The translations under genes and the position numbers were made by a program. From DASUPK01 sp046732465 (GTDB lineage Bacteria > Actinomycetota > Thermoleophilia > Solirubrobacterales > 70-9): a stretch of 42,157 nucleotides of DNA. The stretch lies in assembly GCA_046732465.1 (NCBI GenBank), contig JBKPND010000041.1:1-42157 (forward strand), in the 5' to 3' direction. A model generated the notes under the pieces. The model saw nothing but the letters and a program-made list of their open reading frames with translations. It ran no database searches and was not told the origin of the DNA. Numbering within the stretch: position 1 is the stretch's first letter; the number at the start of each line of letters is the position of its first letter. This document shows, piece after piece, positions 1 through 8,790 of this stretch.

Positions 1-1032
<1,032 letters not shown>

Positions 1033-1033
<1 letters not shown>

Positions 1034-2256
1034 TACATCGAGTGTACGCGGGCGAACGGTTGTTCCCGCTCGGCCGGCGCGAGCATGCTGCGACGACCGA
1101 ACCAGGCCACCAGCGTGGTCAGGGCCGCCCCCGCCACGGCGACCGCGAATGCGGCGTGTGGGCCCGACCCGGCCACGGCCGCGCCCGCCGCCGCGTTCCC
1201 GGTCGCCGCGCCCGTGATCACCGCCATCAGCACCCAGCCGGTCGCCTCCGCGGCGGTGCCCTCGGGCGCCATGAAGTCGAGCATCAGGTAGATCACGGCC
1301 GTCGTAGGCGCCAGCGCCACTCCGCTGATCAGCATCAGTGGGAACGCCAAACCGAGCGACGGGACGACGATGAGCGGAATCACCGTCAGCGTCAGGATCC
1401 CGCCTAGCCACGCCAGCCTCCGGCTCGCGGGTCCGGTCCAGGTCCGGCCGCCATAGGCGAGCCCGCCGGCAAAGCTCCCGGCGGCCTGGACGGCGATGAA
1501 CGCCCCGGCGAGGGCGCGGTGGCCGTGATCCGCCGCGAAGGCCGTGATGCCGAGCTCGATCGCCCCCACCGTCAGGCCGACGCCATACGCGGCGCCCATC
1601 AGCGTGCGGACGCCTCGCGCGATCAGCGGGCCCACCAGGCCCAGATCATGGGAGCCGCCGCGCCATTCCCGCGAGACTCGGGAGCTCGCGAAGACGAGCG
1701 ACCCGAGCAGCTCGAGCCCCACGCAGACGAGCACCGCGGTCGCCGGAGAGGCAACCGCGATCGTCACGGCGATCAGCAGCGGCCCGCAGATGAAGGCGAG
1801 CTCGAGAGAGATCGCGTCGAGCGCAAAGGCGCTCTGCCTGAGCTCGGCATCTGGGATCAGACGAGCCCAGAGCGTCCGGATGCTCGTCCCGATCGGCGGC
1901 ACCGCAGCACCCGCGACGGCTGCAGCCGCCATCATCGGCCCGAGCCCGCTGCCGTTTTGCGCCAGCGCGACCAGGACGATCAGGGCGATCGCGTTGACGG
2001 TGGCGGTAACGGCGAACACCCGCGTCTGCCCAACTCGATCGATGATCCGCCCCTGGACGGGCATCGTCATGGCGACCGCGATCGAGTAGGCGGCGTTCAC
2101 CAGCCCGGCATCCGCGAAGGAGCCGGTCGCAGACTTGACGAGCAGAAGCGTCGCGAACGCCTCGGCGGCGAACGGCAGCCGGCCGATGATCGCTCCGACC
2201 AGCGGCGCTCGGACGCCGGGCACGGCGAGGATCTGCCTGTAGGTGGCTGGGATCAC
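1033..2256 (-). CDS. MFS-family transporter
   Basis: A 407-residue major facilitator protein with about 12 hydrophobic segments, very likely a plasma-membrane exporter. The loop PVQGRIIDRVGQTRVF (about 71-86) between segments 2 and 3 is the usual MFS motif-A position. Substrate cannot be told. The start is GTG with no Shine-Dalgarno. A TAACCT box lies 9 nt upstream, so the transcript may be leaderless. It is divergent from the glyoxalase-like gene with only 26 bp between them, and it overlaps uvrA by one base. Mycobacterium tuberculosis also has an MFS efflux gene (Rv1634) between uvrB and uvrA, so this may be the positional counterpart. That last point is inference. Confidence 0.85.
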
Positions 2257-2282
2257 GACCGGGCCAGGTTAAGCTCGCCGCC
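2257..2282. promoter_or_regulatory. Overlapping divergent -10 boxes
   Basis: This is the whole 26-bp gap between two divergent genes. The sequence AGGTTAAGCT at 2266-2275 contains TAAGCT (2270-2275), 7 nt before the TTG of the rightward gene. It also contains TAACCT on the other strand (2271-2266), 9 nt before the GTG of the leftward gene. There is no room for leaders, so both mRNAs would start at or within a few bases of the start codon. Promoter calls are by eye only. Confidence 0.45.
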
Positions 2283-2729
2283 TTGGCGACCCCACCTCCC
2301 GTCGGCGGCATCTCCGAGCTCGTCCTCGAGGTCTCGGATCTCGAAGCGGCGCGTGGCTTCTACCGCGACGTACTCGGCTTCGAGGAGACCCTCTACGGCG
2401 AGGGAGCGGAGGGCCGCTACTGGTACCTGATCGGCGAGACGGCGCGGCTCGGGCTCTGGACGGAGCAGGTCGGACTGGCCGGCGGCCGCGGCGGCGCCCA
2501 CGTGCACTACGCGTTCAATGTCCCCGACGAAGAGATCGAGCGCCTGAAGGAGCGAATCCAGTCGGCGGGCGGCGAGGTCGAGGGCCCGATCCAGCTCGGC
2601 CCCGGCCGAGCGATCTACATCACCGATCCCGACGGCAACGTCGTCGAGTTCTGGAGCCAGGACATGGCCGCCTACACGCAGGGTGCCCGCGAGGGCGGCG
2701 GCGCTGGGACCTTTCGGTCCGGGGAGTGA
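2283..2729 (+). CDS. Glyoxalase/bleomycin-resistance (VOC) fold protein
   Basis: A 148-residue vicinal-oxygen-chelate protein of the single-domain type that normally dimerises. Residues 9-31 (ISELVLEVSDLEAARGFYRD) form the first beta-alpha-beta unit. HVHYAFNV (about 74-81) and the closing DPDGNVVEFW (about 118-127) hold the usual His and Glu metal positions. The usual first metal His near the N-terminus is not obvious, so enzyme activity is uncertain. The TTG start follows from the proximity of the divergent gene and the TAAGCT box 7 nt upstream. The last 20 residues are Gly-rich and probably disordered. Substrate is unknown; it could be a glyoxalase, dioxygenase or resistance protein. Confidence 0.8.
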   Translation: MATPPPVGGISELVLEVSDLEAARGFYRDVLGFEETLYGEGAEGRYWYLIGETARLGLWTEQVGLAGGRGGAHVHYAFNVPDEEIERLKERIQSAGGEVEGPIQLGPGRAIYITDPDGNVVEFWSQDMAAYTQGAREGGGAGTFRSGE

Positions 2730-2741
2730 ATCCCTAGCTCT

Positions 2742-3245
2742 TCAGCGGGGGACTCGCGAGAGGACGTCCTCGAGCAGCTCGCTGCGATCGCGAGAGCCGA
2801 ACTTCTCGGTGAGCTCGGCGTCAATCGCGGCCCGGTCCTTGCCGTCGACGGCCATCTTCATCGCGACCAGGCGCTCGGCGGCGTCGTCGCCGTTGCCCGC
2901 CGTCGAGGCGGCCTGCTCGGGCTCCGGCTCGGGCTCCGGCTCGGGCTCAGGCTCTGGCTCCGGCTTGCTCTCTCCCTTGGGCACCGCTGCCGAGGCTGCG
3001 GCCGCCAGGGTTCCACCGAGCTCGTCGAGAGCCCGCTTGGCGGCCTCGATCTGCGCCCGCGCATCGCCCTCGGCGCGCTCGCGAATCTGCGTTGCCTCCG
3101 CCTGAGCGTCCTCGCGGATCTTCGCCGCCTGGGTCTCGGCGTCGCGCAGGATCTCGGCGGCTCGCGACTCGGCCTCCGACACCAGGCGCTTCACCGCGTC
3201 CGCGGCCTGAGCGGCGAGCTGCTCGGCGTTTGTTCCGTCCGCCAT
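2742..3245 (-). CDS. Coiled-coil protein with Pro-Glu repeat, unknown function
   Basis: A 167-residue cytosolic protein I cannot name. Residues 1-80 are a continuous Ala/Glu/Arg-rich helix (AEILRDAETQAAKIREDAQ) resembling DivIVA-like or V-ATPase subunit E/F0-b-like stalks. Residues 95-110 are a run of Glu-Pro dipeptides. The last 45 residues form a separate charged helical piece (KFGSRDRSELLEDVLSRVPR). The start is the ATG at 3245, because upstream in-frame extensions run into the divergent gene. It converges on the glyoxalase-like gene, 12 bp away. A membrane or septum scaffold role is only a guess from the coiled coil. Confidence 0.7.
   Translation of the reverse strand: MADGTNAEQLAAQAADAVKRLVSEAESRAAEILRDAETQAAKIREDAQAEATQIRERAEGDARAQIEAAKRALDELGGTLAAAASAAVPKGESKPEPEPEPEPEPEPEPEQAASTAGNGDDAAERLVAMKMAVDGKDRAAIDAELTEKFGSRDRSELLEDVLSRVPR
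2919..2966 (-). repeat. 12-bp tandem repeat encoding the Glu-Pro run
   Basis: Four near-identical 12-bp units (GGGCTCCGGCTC on the plus strand), the last two slightly diverged. They lie inside the coiled-coil protein gene and encode the EP repeat at residues 95-110. The in-frame unit length keeps the frame when copy number changes, so it may vary between strains. Confidence 0.85.
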
Positions 3246-3312
3246 CACCGGAAGCGTAGTAGGGCATAGGATCGGCGCGCTGCACTGAGCGCTGCACCTG
3301 AGAGGCCTCGAC

Positions 3313-3942
3313 TTGTCCTCCTCGACAACAACGTCACTGCAGATCCTCCCGCTGGCCCTGATCATGGTGATGGGGCCGCAGATCCTCACGTCGATCTTCC
3401 TGGTGACGAGCAAGGAGCCGGTCAAGAACTCGATCGCGATGCTGATCGGGGTCGTGGTGGCCGCCACCCTCAGCCTCCTGATCTGGAAGGGGATCATCGA
3501 AGCGATCTCCATCCACCCGAAGGAGGGCGGGGGTCCGACCACTGGCGACTGGATCGTCTCCGGGCTGCTGGCGCTGGCCGCGATTCACACCTTCCTCGGC
3601 CGCGGCACGGCCAGCGTGCCGAAATGGATGTCCGCACTGCAGGAGGCGGAGCCGAGGCGCGCATTCAGCCTCGGATTCCTGCTCATCCTGCTGATGCCGA
3701 CCGACATCGTCGCGGTGATCTCCACCGCAAACTGGCTCCACGACAACGGCAAGGACGTCTGGCAGGGCTGGCCGCTGGTCGCCGCGACGACGCTGCTGAT
3801 GGCGCTGCCGTTCCTCGCCTACACGCTGCTGGGGCACCGGGCCCGGGATGCGATGCCGGGCATCCGGAACTGGCTGACCACCAACGCCTGGCTGGTCAAC
3901 ATCATCGTGATCGTCTACTTCATCTACCAGCTGCTGAAGTAG
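3313..3942 (+). CDS. GAP/Sap-family membrane protein
   Basis: A 209-residue protein with about six membrane segments, typical of the actinobacterial GAP family (Sap, sulfolipid-1-addressing protein, which is linked to glycolipid export in mycobacteria). Visible family features are the N-terminal LPLALIMVMGPQILTSIFL segment, a LLTSKEPVKN-like loop (VTSKEPVKNS, about 34-43), and the central FSLGFLLILLMPTDIVAVI helix (about 117-135). The start is TTG, chosen because GAGAGG sits 7 nt upstream (3300-3305) and the first hydrophobic segment would otherwise be cut. A later ATG at 3364 is less likely. It converges on the heme peroxidase gene with a 3-bp gap. The cargo is unknown. Confidence 0.78.
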   Translation: MSSSTTTSLQILPLALIMVMGPQILTSIFLVTSKEPVKNSIAMLIGVVVAATLSLLIWKGIIEAISIHPKEGGGPTTGDWIVSGLLALAAIHTFLGRGTASVPKWMSALQEAEPRRAFSLGFLLILLMPTDIVAVISTANWLHDNGKDVWQGWPLVAATTLLMALPFLAYTLLGHRARDAMPGIRNWLTTNAWLVNIIVIVYFIYQLLK

Positions 3943-3945
3943 CCG

Positions 3946-5283
3946 CTACTCGGGCGGGACCAGGATGTCCGCGATTCCGAAGCGATCGGGATCGTGGGAG
4001 GGAAGAGTCGGCTTCCAGGAACGGTCCACCGAGCGGAACGATTCGGGATCGGCGTCGATGATCCCCACCAGCACCTCGCCCACGATCCGGCCGCCGACGG
4101 GGCCGAGCCGATCTCCGTCCTCGAGGGCAGCCGCCTCCTTGAGCACGTAGATCCAGAGCGGCGTCTCCTGTACCCAGCCGGCCTCGGTGAGGCCGACCTG
4201 CTCCGGGGAAAGCGGCTCCAGCCCGAGCTCGCGGGCGACCGCCTCGCCGGAGGGAAGGCCCACCGCCTGTCCGCGCTGCAGATCTCGGTTTGCGAGGGAG
4301 GAGTACGCCGAGCCCTCGTCCTCGCCGCTGATCTGGCGTGGAAGGGAGATCAGCGACCGGGGCAGCTTTCCGTCGATCTTCTTGGACCGCTGGGCCGGCT
4401 CCTCGCCGGGGACGTCGAACTGCAGGCTCCAGTCGATGGCGTGATCGACCGGCACCGCGCCGAAGCCCATCAGGTCCGGGAAGACCGGGACGGGGCCGAA
4501 GGCCCGGTTGACCCGGTAGGCGTCCCGGACCTGGCTGTGGCCGTAGCGGTAGGCCGCGTCGGCGAACTCGAAGGGGATGTACGGGTCGTCACCGGGCTTG
4601 AACACGGTGGGGCCGGCATCGAGAAGCTCCCGCATGAGTTCAGGGCCGACCAGCTGGGGCAGGAACTCCCGCAGGATCACCCACTGGTAGTGCCACGTCG
4701 TGGCGCGCCTGGCGTCGTCGAAGACCTCGGCCTCCTCCACCCCGTCCTCACGCAGGCGATCGACGACCAGGTTGTGGGTCCTGATGAAGCCGAGCTGCAT
4801 CTGGCTCATGAAGAGGTGGGTGTCGTTGCGCTGGTCCCCGAGCAGGGCGATGCCCTCGTGGTTTCGCGGAACGTCGTGCCCGCCCTCGCCGAGCAGGAGC
4901 TTCGCCGGGTCGTCCTTCTGGAAGAGATAGGGCGAACCCGTGGGGCCGGCTGCGTAGACGCCCTCGAGGTTGGCGCGGGGCGTCCGGAAATTCTTGACCC
5001 GATCGGGGTCGGCGCGGTGTCCGAGCGGGGAGCGGTCGGCCGTGATGTCATGGGCAATGAACTGGCCGAAGAACGGCCAGCCCGCGGCCATCTCGCCATC
5101 GGTCGAGCGGTCCGCGTCGTCGTCGCAGATGCCGCCCGGCGAACCCAGCGCGTGCAGCGCCTCGTCCTCGGCGTCCAGCGCCGGGAGGGATTCGAACAAC
5201 TTGCGGTAGCGCCCCCCGTAGACCGAGCCGCCCGAGCGCTCCGGGGCGAGGCACTGATCCCGGGCGATGACCTCGGTGCTCAT
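3946..5283 (-). CDS. Animal-type heme peroxidase
   Basis: A 445-residue member of the peroxidase-cyclooxygenase superfamily (An_peroxidase). These enzymes use H2O2 to oxidise halides or organic substrates. FFGQFIAHDIT (71-81) carries the distal His78. FIRTHN (166-171) carries the catalytic Arg168. YRYGHSQVRDAYRVN (245-259) carries the proximal heme His249. These correspond to the His-Arg-His triad of myeloperoxidase. The Glu that usually follows the Arg (RxHN/REHN) is Thr here. There is no signal peptide, so it is probably cytoplasmic, unlike the animal enzymes. Its ATG overlaps the stop of the upstream F420-type reductase (ATGA), so the two are co-translated. Substrate is unknown. Confidence 0.9.
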   Translation of the reverse strand: MSTEVIARDQCLAPERSGGSVYGGRYRKLFESLPALDAEDEALHALGSPGGICDDDADRSTDGEMAAGWPFFGQFIAHDITADRSPLGHRADPDRVKNFRTPRANLEGVYAAGPTGSPYLFQKDDPAKLLLGEGGHDVPRNHEGIALLGDQRNDTHLFMSQMQLGFIRTHNLVVDRLREDGVEEAEVFDDARRATTWHYQWVILREFLPQLVGPELMRELLDAGPTVFKPGDDPYIPFEFADAAYRYGHSQVRDAYRVNRAFGPVPVFPDLMGFGAVPVDHAIDWSLQFDVPGEEPAQRSKKIDGKLPRSLISLPRQISGEDEGSAYSSLANRDLQRGQAVGLPSGEAVARELGLEPLSPEQVGLTEAGWVQETPLWIYVLKEAAALEDGDRLGPVGGRIVGEVLVGIIDADPESFRSVDRSWKPTLPSHDPDRFGIADILVPPE

Positions 5284-5939
5284 GAGTAGGCCGGGGTCGC
5301 CGGGATCTGCTCGCCTGCCCGAACGGCCTCCACGACCTTCTCCGCGTCCGGAAGCCGGTACTCCTCGCCGTAGACGGCGCCGGGCCTGCGCGGCGTCTCC
5401 ATCACGGCGGCGTCCGCGTTGGAGCCGACGTCGACCGGGGCGTAGCCCGCGTCCGCGATCAGCTCCATCACGACCCGCTTCGCCTCGGCGTCATCGCCGC
5501 ACACCCACTGGACGACGCGCTCGGCCTCCGGGCGGAACGCGACCTCCGCCTGAAAGCCCGAGGTCAGCGTGTTGAAGCTCTTCGTATAGCGGGCGCCCGG
5601 AACCTTCTCCGCGTGGAACTGCGCCTGGGTCTGGCCCTCCGGCGTGGGGTCCCCCCGCCCATAGTCATTGGTCGTGTCGATCACGATCTTGCCGTCCAGC
5701 GAGCCTGCCGAAGCGGCGGCATCGTCGAAGGCGACCCAGGGCACCGCGAGAACCACCGCCTCGCCGAATTCAGCCGCCTCCGCCGGAGTTCCGACGCTCG
5801 CGGCGGCGCCGATCTCCTGCGCGAGCGGCTCGAGCTTCGCCGGGTCGCGCCCGCTCAGCTTCACCTCGTGGCCGCCCTTGGCGAACTGCCTCGCGCAGTT
5901 GCCGCCGATATTGCCAGCGCCAACGATTCCGATCCTCAT
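5280..5939 (-). CDS. NADPH-dependent F420 reductase-like oxidoreductase
   Basis: A 219-residue Rossmann protein of the NADP-oxidoreductase/F420-dependent family, which moves hydride between NADP(H) and coenzyme F420. The N-terminal MRIGIVGAGNIGG is the dinucleotide-binding loop, and SGRDPAKL (about 29-36) follows at the position that contacts the NADP phosphate. VIDTTNDY and TKSFNTL are further family motifs. I chose the ATG at 5939 because AAGGGG lies 6 nt before it. An in-frame ATG at 5954 would add five residues. It is coupled by ATGA overlap to the heme peroxidase gene. Members of this family also act on other substrates, so F420 use is likely but not proven. Confidence 0.85.
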   Translation of the reverse strand: MRIGIVGAGNIGGNCARQFAKGGHEVKLSGRDPAKLEPLAQEIGAAASVGTPAEAAEFGEAVVLAVPWVAFDDAAASAGSLDGKIVIDTTNDYGRGDPTPEGQTQAQFHAEKVPGARYTKSFNTLTSGFQAEVAFRPEAERVVQWVCGDDAEAKRVVMELIADAGYAPVDVGSNADAAVMETPRRPGAVYGEEYRLPDAEKVVEAVRAGEQIPATPAYS

Positions 5940-6017
5940 CCCGAGCCCCTTCATCCGATGACAGGCTCGTTAGATCGTAGGAAACGGGCTTCGCCGGCTC
6001 GGGCGGCCTAGAAGCGC

Positions 6018-6045
6018 CGCGGGCCCGGCTCTCGCCGGGCCCGCG
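6018..6045 (-). terminator. Strong GC hairpin after the MMPL gene
   Basis: A perfect 12-bp stem (CGCGGGCCCGGC with its complement) and a 4-nt loop, starting about 20 nt after the MMPL stop. It lies between two minus-strand genes. No T-run follows, as is common for actinobacterial terminators. Confidence 0.7.
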
Positions 6046-6066
6046 CGAACTGCACTGACTTCTGGC

Positions 6067-8274
6067 TTACGCCCTCGCCGGCTCCGGTACGGCACCCGCG
6101 GGGACTTCGTCCTGCTGCTCGACACTGCGTCGCCTCGGCAGCCACTGGAGCCAGTCGGGCAGGTACCAGTTCCGCTCGCCGAGCACCTTCATCGTCGCGG
6201 GGAGCAGGACTCCTCGGATCAGGGTGGCGTCGATCAGGATCGCCGCCGCCAGACCCACGCCCATCTCCTTGAAATCGACGAAGCTGAGCGTGGCGAAGAT
6301 GGAGAACACCGCCACCATCACGATCGCCGCGCTCGTCACCGTGCCCGCGGTCGAGCCGATGCCGCGCTCGATCGCCTGATCCGTCGACATCCCGCGGTCC
6401 CTGAGCTCCTTGATCCGGCTGAGGATGAACACGTGGTAGTCCATCGAGAGGCCGAACAGGACAACGAACAGGAACAGCGGCAGCCAGCTGGTGATGCCGT
6501 CGGTGTGCGCCCCGAGCAGGCCCTGGGCGAACCCGTGCTGGAAGACCAGCACCAGCAGGCCGTATGCGGCCCCCACCGAGAGCATGTTCAGGGCGATCGA
6601 CGTCAACGGGATCACGACCGACCTGAACGTGAACAGCAGGAGCAGGAACGACAGAGTCAGTACGAACCCGAAGACCAACGGGAGGTGTGACTTCATCGAG
6701 TCCTGCCAATCGACGTTCGACGCTGTATCGCCGCCGACGTCGACCTTCGCTCCGGTGCCATCGAACGCCGCCGGAATCAGCCGATCCCGCAGGGTCGAGA
6801 GCGCCGCAGCCGACTTCGCGTTCTCGCCGTCGCCGGTCATCGGCAAAGAAACGGACGCGACGCTCGCATCCTTGTTCACCTTGATCTGAGGCGCGCCGAG
6901 GGCCACGCCCTCGGACCGCGCACTCGAGGACACCTCGTCGATCGCCGCGGTGACGGCGGGCGAGCGGACGTCGTCCGCCTGCACGACCAGGTCCGCCGAC
7001 GGGTGCTCCGACGGATAGAGCTGCTGGACCTTCTCGTAGGTCTGAATCGTCGAGAGATCCTTCGGGAACTCCTCGATGCCGGTGTTCTTCACGTTCATCC
7101 CGAACGCGGGAATCGCCAAGGCGATCAACGCCCCTCCGACGACCACGATCGCGATGGCCGGCCGCCGCATCGCGCCCCGGACGACCGCCCGCCAGACGCG
7201 CGACTCGCCGGCGCGCTTCCGCCGCCGGGAGAGGAACGGTATCCGGCCCTTCTCCATCCGATCGCCGAGCAGTGACATCAGAGCCGGCAGAACGGTCAGC
7301 GAACCCAGCAGCGCGACCGCGACAACCAGCAACGTGCCGATCCCGAAGGAAAGGAAGACGCTGCTGCCGCCGAGAGCCATGCCGGACATCGCGGCGATCA
7401 CCGTGAGGCCGGAGACCAGCACCGCGCGTCCGGAGGTGGCGGCCGCGGCGTCGATCGCGTCCCTCGGGCTCCGCCCTCGAGCTCGCTCCTCGCGCTCGCG
7501 GCGCAGATAGAAGAGCGAGTAGTCCACCCCGACCGCCATGCCGATCAGCAGGATCACCGAGCCGATCGCGTCGTCGACTGGGAAGATCTGGCTGGGGATC
7601 GAGACCAGCCCGATCGTCGCCATCACCGCTGAGAGGGCGAGGATCAGCGGGATGCCGGCCGCGACCAGCGCCCCGAACGCGACCACGAGGATGAGCAGCG
7701 TGATCGGGATCGAGAGCGTCTCCGCCTTGGCGAAGTCGTCTGAGATCGAGTCTGAGAGCTGCTTGTCCGCAGTCCCATCGCCGACCACGCCGATCTGGAA
7801 CCCCGGGTTCGCCCGCTTCGCCTGATCGACCGCGGCGAACGTCTTGCTCGCCGTGTCCTCGGCATCGTCGGGGTCGCCCTTCAGGTCGGCGTTGACCAGG
7901 GCGGCGTGTTCGTCGCTCGACGGCTTCGCCGCATCGATCGTGGCGAACTGACCGCTCGTTTCGAGGGCGTCGGTGACGCTCCCCACCGCCGCCCTGAACT
8001 GCGGACTGTTCGCGGTCTGGGTCTTGCTCTGAATCAGGACGCTCTCACTGGCTGCGTCCTTGGGCCCCTGCTCGTCCAGGGTCATCTCGGCGGCTTTTGA
8101 CTCGCCGACGTTGGATTCCGCGTCGGTCAGGCTCCTCTGCCCGACCGCGCCGCCGCCGACCAGCGCAACGACCACGAAGGCGATCCAGATTCCGATCGCC
8201 TTCTTGCGGTGCGTGGCGCTCCAGTGGCCGGCCCTTGCGGCGATTCCCTTGATCTTTGTTCCCGTGCTCGGCAT
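6067..8274 (-). CDS. MMPL-family (RND superfamily) exporter
   Basis: A 735-residue inner-membrane transporter of the MmpL type, which uses proton-motive force to export lipids or lipophilic compounds. It has two pseudo-repeats. Each has one helix, a large extracytoplasmic domain (about 46-180 and 420-530), then a five-helix bundle. The Asp-Tyr pairs of the proton relay are present as VGVDYSLF (D251-Y252) and LSMDYHVF (D612-Y613), matching the MmpL3 arrangement. The start is ATG with GAGGAGG about 7 nt upstream. It is monocistronic by position, with a terminator hairpin behind it. It faces the receiver/kinase/regulator operon across 162 bp, which could make it a target, but that is inference. 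Confidence 0.93.
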   Translation of the reverse strand: MPSTGTKIKGIAARAGHWSATHRKKAIGIWIAFVVVALVGGGAVGQRSLTDAESNVGESKAAEMTLDEQGPKDAASESVLIQSKTQTANSPQFRAAVGSVTDALETSGQFATIDAAKPSSDEHAALVNADLKGDPDDAEDTASKTFAAVDQAKRANPGFQIGVVGDGTADKQLSDSISDDFAKAETLSIPITLLILVVAFGALVAAGIPLILALSAVMATIGLVSIPSQIFPVDDAIGSVILLIGMAVGVDYSLFYLRREREERARGRSPRDAIDAAAATSGRAVLVSGLTVIAAMSGMALGGSSVFLSFGIGTLLVVAVALLGSLTVLPALMSLLGDRMEKGRIPFLSRRRKRAGESRVWRAVVRGAMRRPAIAIVVVGGALIALAIPAFGMNVKNTGIEEFPKDLSTIQTYEKVQQLYPSEHPSADLVVQADDVRSPAVTAAIDEVSSSARSEGVALGAPQIKVNKDASVASVSLPMTGDGENAKSAAALSTLRDRLIPAAFDGTGAKVDVGGDTASNVDWQDSMKSHLPLVFGFVLTLSFLLLLFTFRSVVIPLTSIALNMLSVGAAYGLLVLVFQHGFAQGLLGAHTDGITSWLPLFLFVVLFGLSMDYHVFILSRIKELRDRGMSTDQAIERGIGSTAGTVTSAAIVMVAVFSIFATLSFVDFKEMGVGLAAAILIDATLIRGVLLPATMKVLGERNWYLPDWLQWLPRRRSVEQQDEVPAGAVPEPARA

Positions 8275-8436
8275 TTGGTCCTCCTCGTTTGTTGATTTCC
8301 GAGTCGGACCTCAGATTCGCTCCGCGGCGGTGCGGTTCCAATGCGGCCTGCAGGCGTCTGCGGGGTTCGGCTGGCCGCCGGGAGGGTGCGGCTACCCGTA
8401 TGGGAATGAGTGGCGCCAGGCGCGACAATCAGCGGC

Positions 8437-8790
8437 ATGAGCAGGCGAATCCTCATCGTCGATGACCACCCCGGCTTCCGCGCCAGCGCGCGGCGCATGC
8501 TGGAAGCCGGCGGGTTCGAGGTCGCGGGTGAGGCCGGTGATGCCGCCTCGGCGAGGGTCGCCGTGGGCGATCTTGCGCCCGACGTGGTGCTGCTCGACGT
8601 TCAGCTGCCCGACGGCGATGGGATCGCGCTGGCCGCCGAGCTGTCCTCGAACGGAAACGCGCCTGCGATCGTGCTCTGCTCGAGCCGGGGCGCGGACGAG
8701 CTCGGCCCGGGGCTGCAGCGGTCTGGCGCTCAGGGCTTCCTGACCAAGGATGAGCTCAGCCCGGCGGCTATCCGGGAGCTGATCGGATGA
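8437..8790 (+). CDS. Receiver-only response regulator (CheY-like)
   Basis: 117 residues, a single REC domain with no output domain. The acidic pocket is D9/D10 (IVDDH), the phospho-acceptor is D54 (LLDVQLPDGDG), and the conserved Lys is K105 (FLTKDE). The start is the ATG before SRRILIVDD; an upstream in-frame ATG at 8410 would add nine residues outside the fold. Its TGA overlaps the ATG of the histidine kinase (ATGA). With the kinase and a LuxR-type regulator it forms a three-gene coupled unit, so it may be a phosphate sink or an alternative target. That role is inference. Confidence 0.88.
   Translation: MSRRILIVDDHPGFRASARRMLEAGGFEVAGEAGDAASARVAVGDLAPDVVLLDVQLPDGDGIALAAELSSNGNAPAIVLCSSRGADELGPGLQRSGAQGFLTKDELSPAAIRELIG

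Noticed and set aside
3994..5289. 431-codon plus-strand open frame opposite the heme peroxidase
   Set aside because: No recognisable motif; the peroxidase triad is on the other strand.
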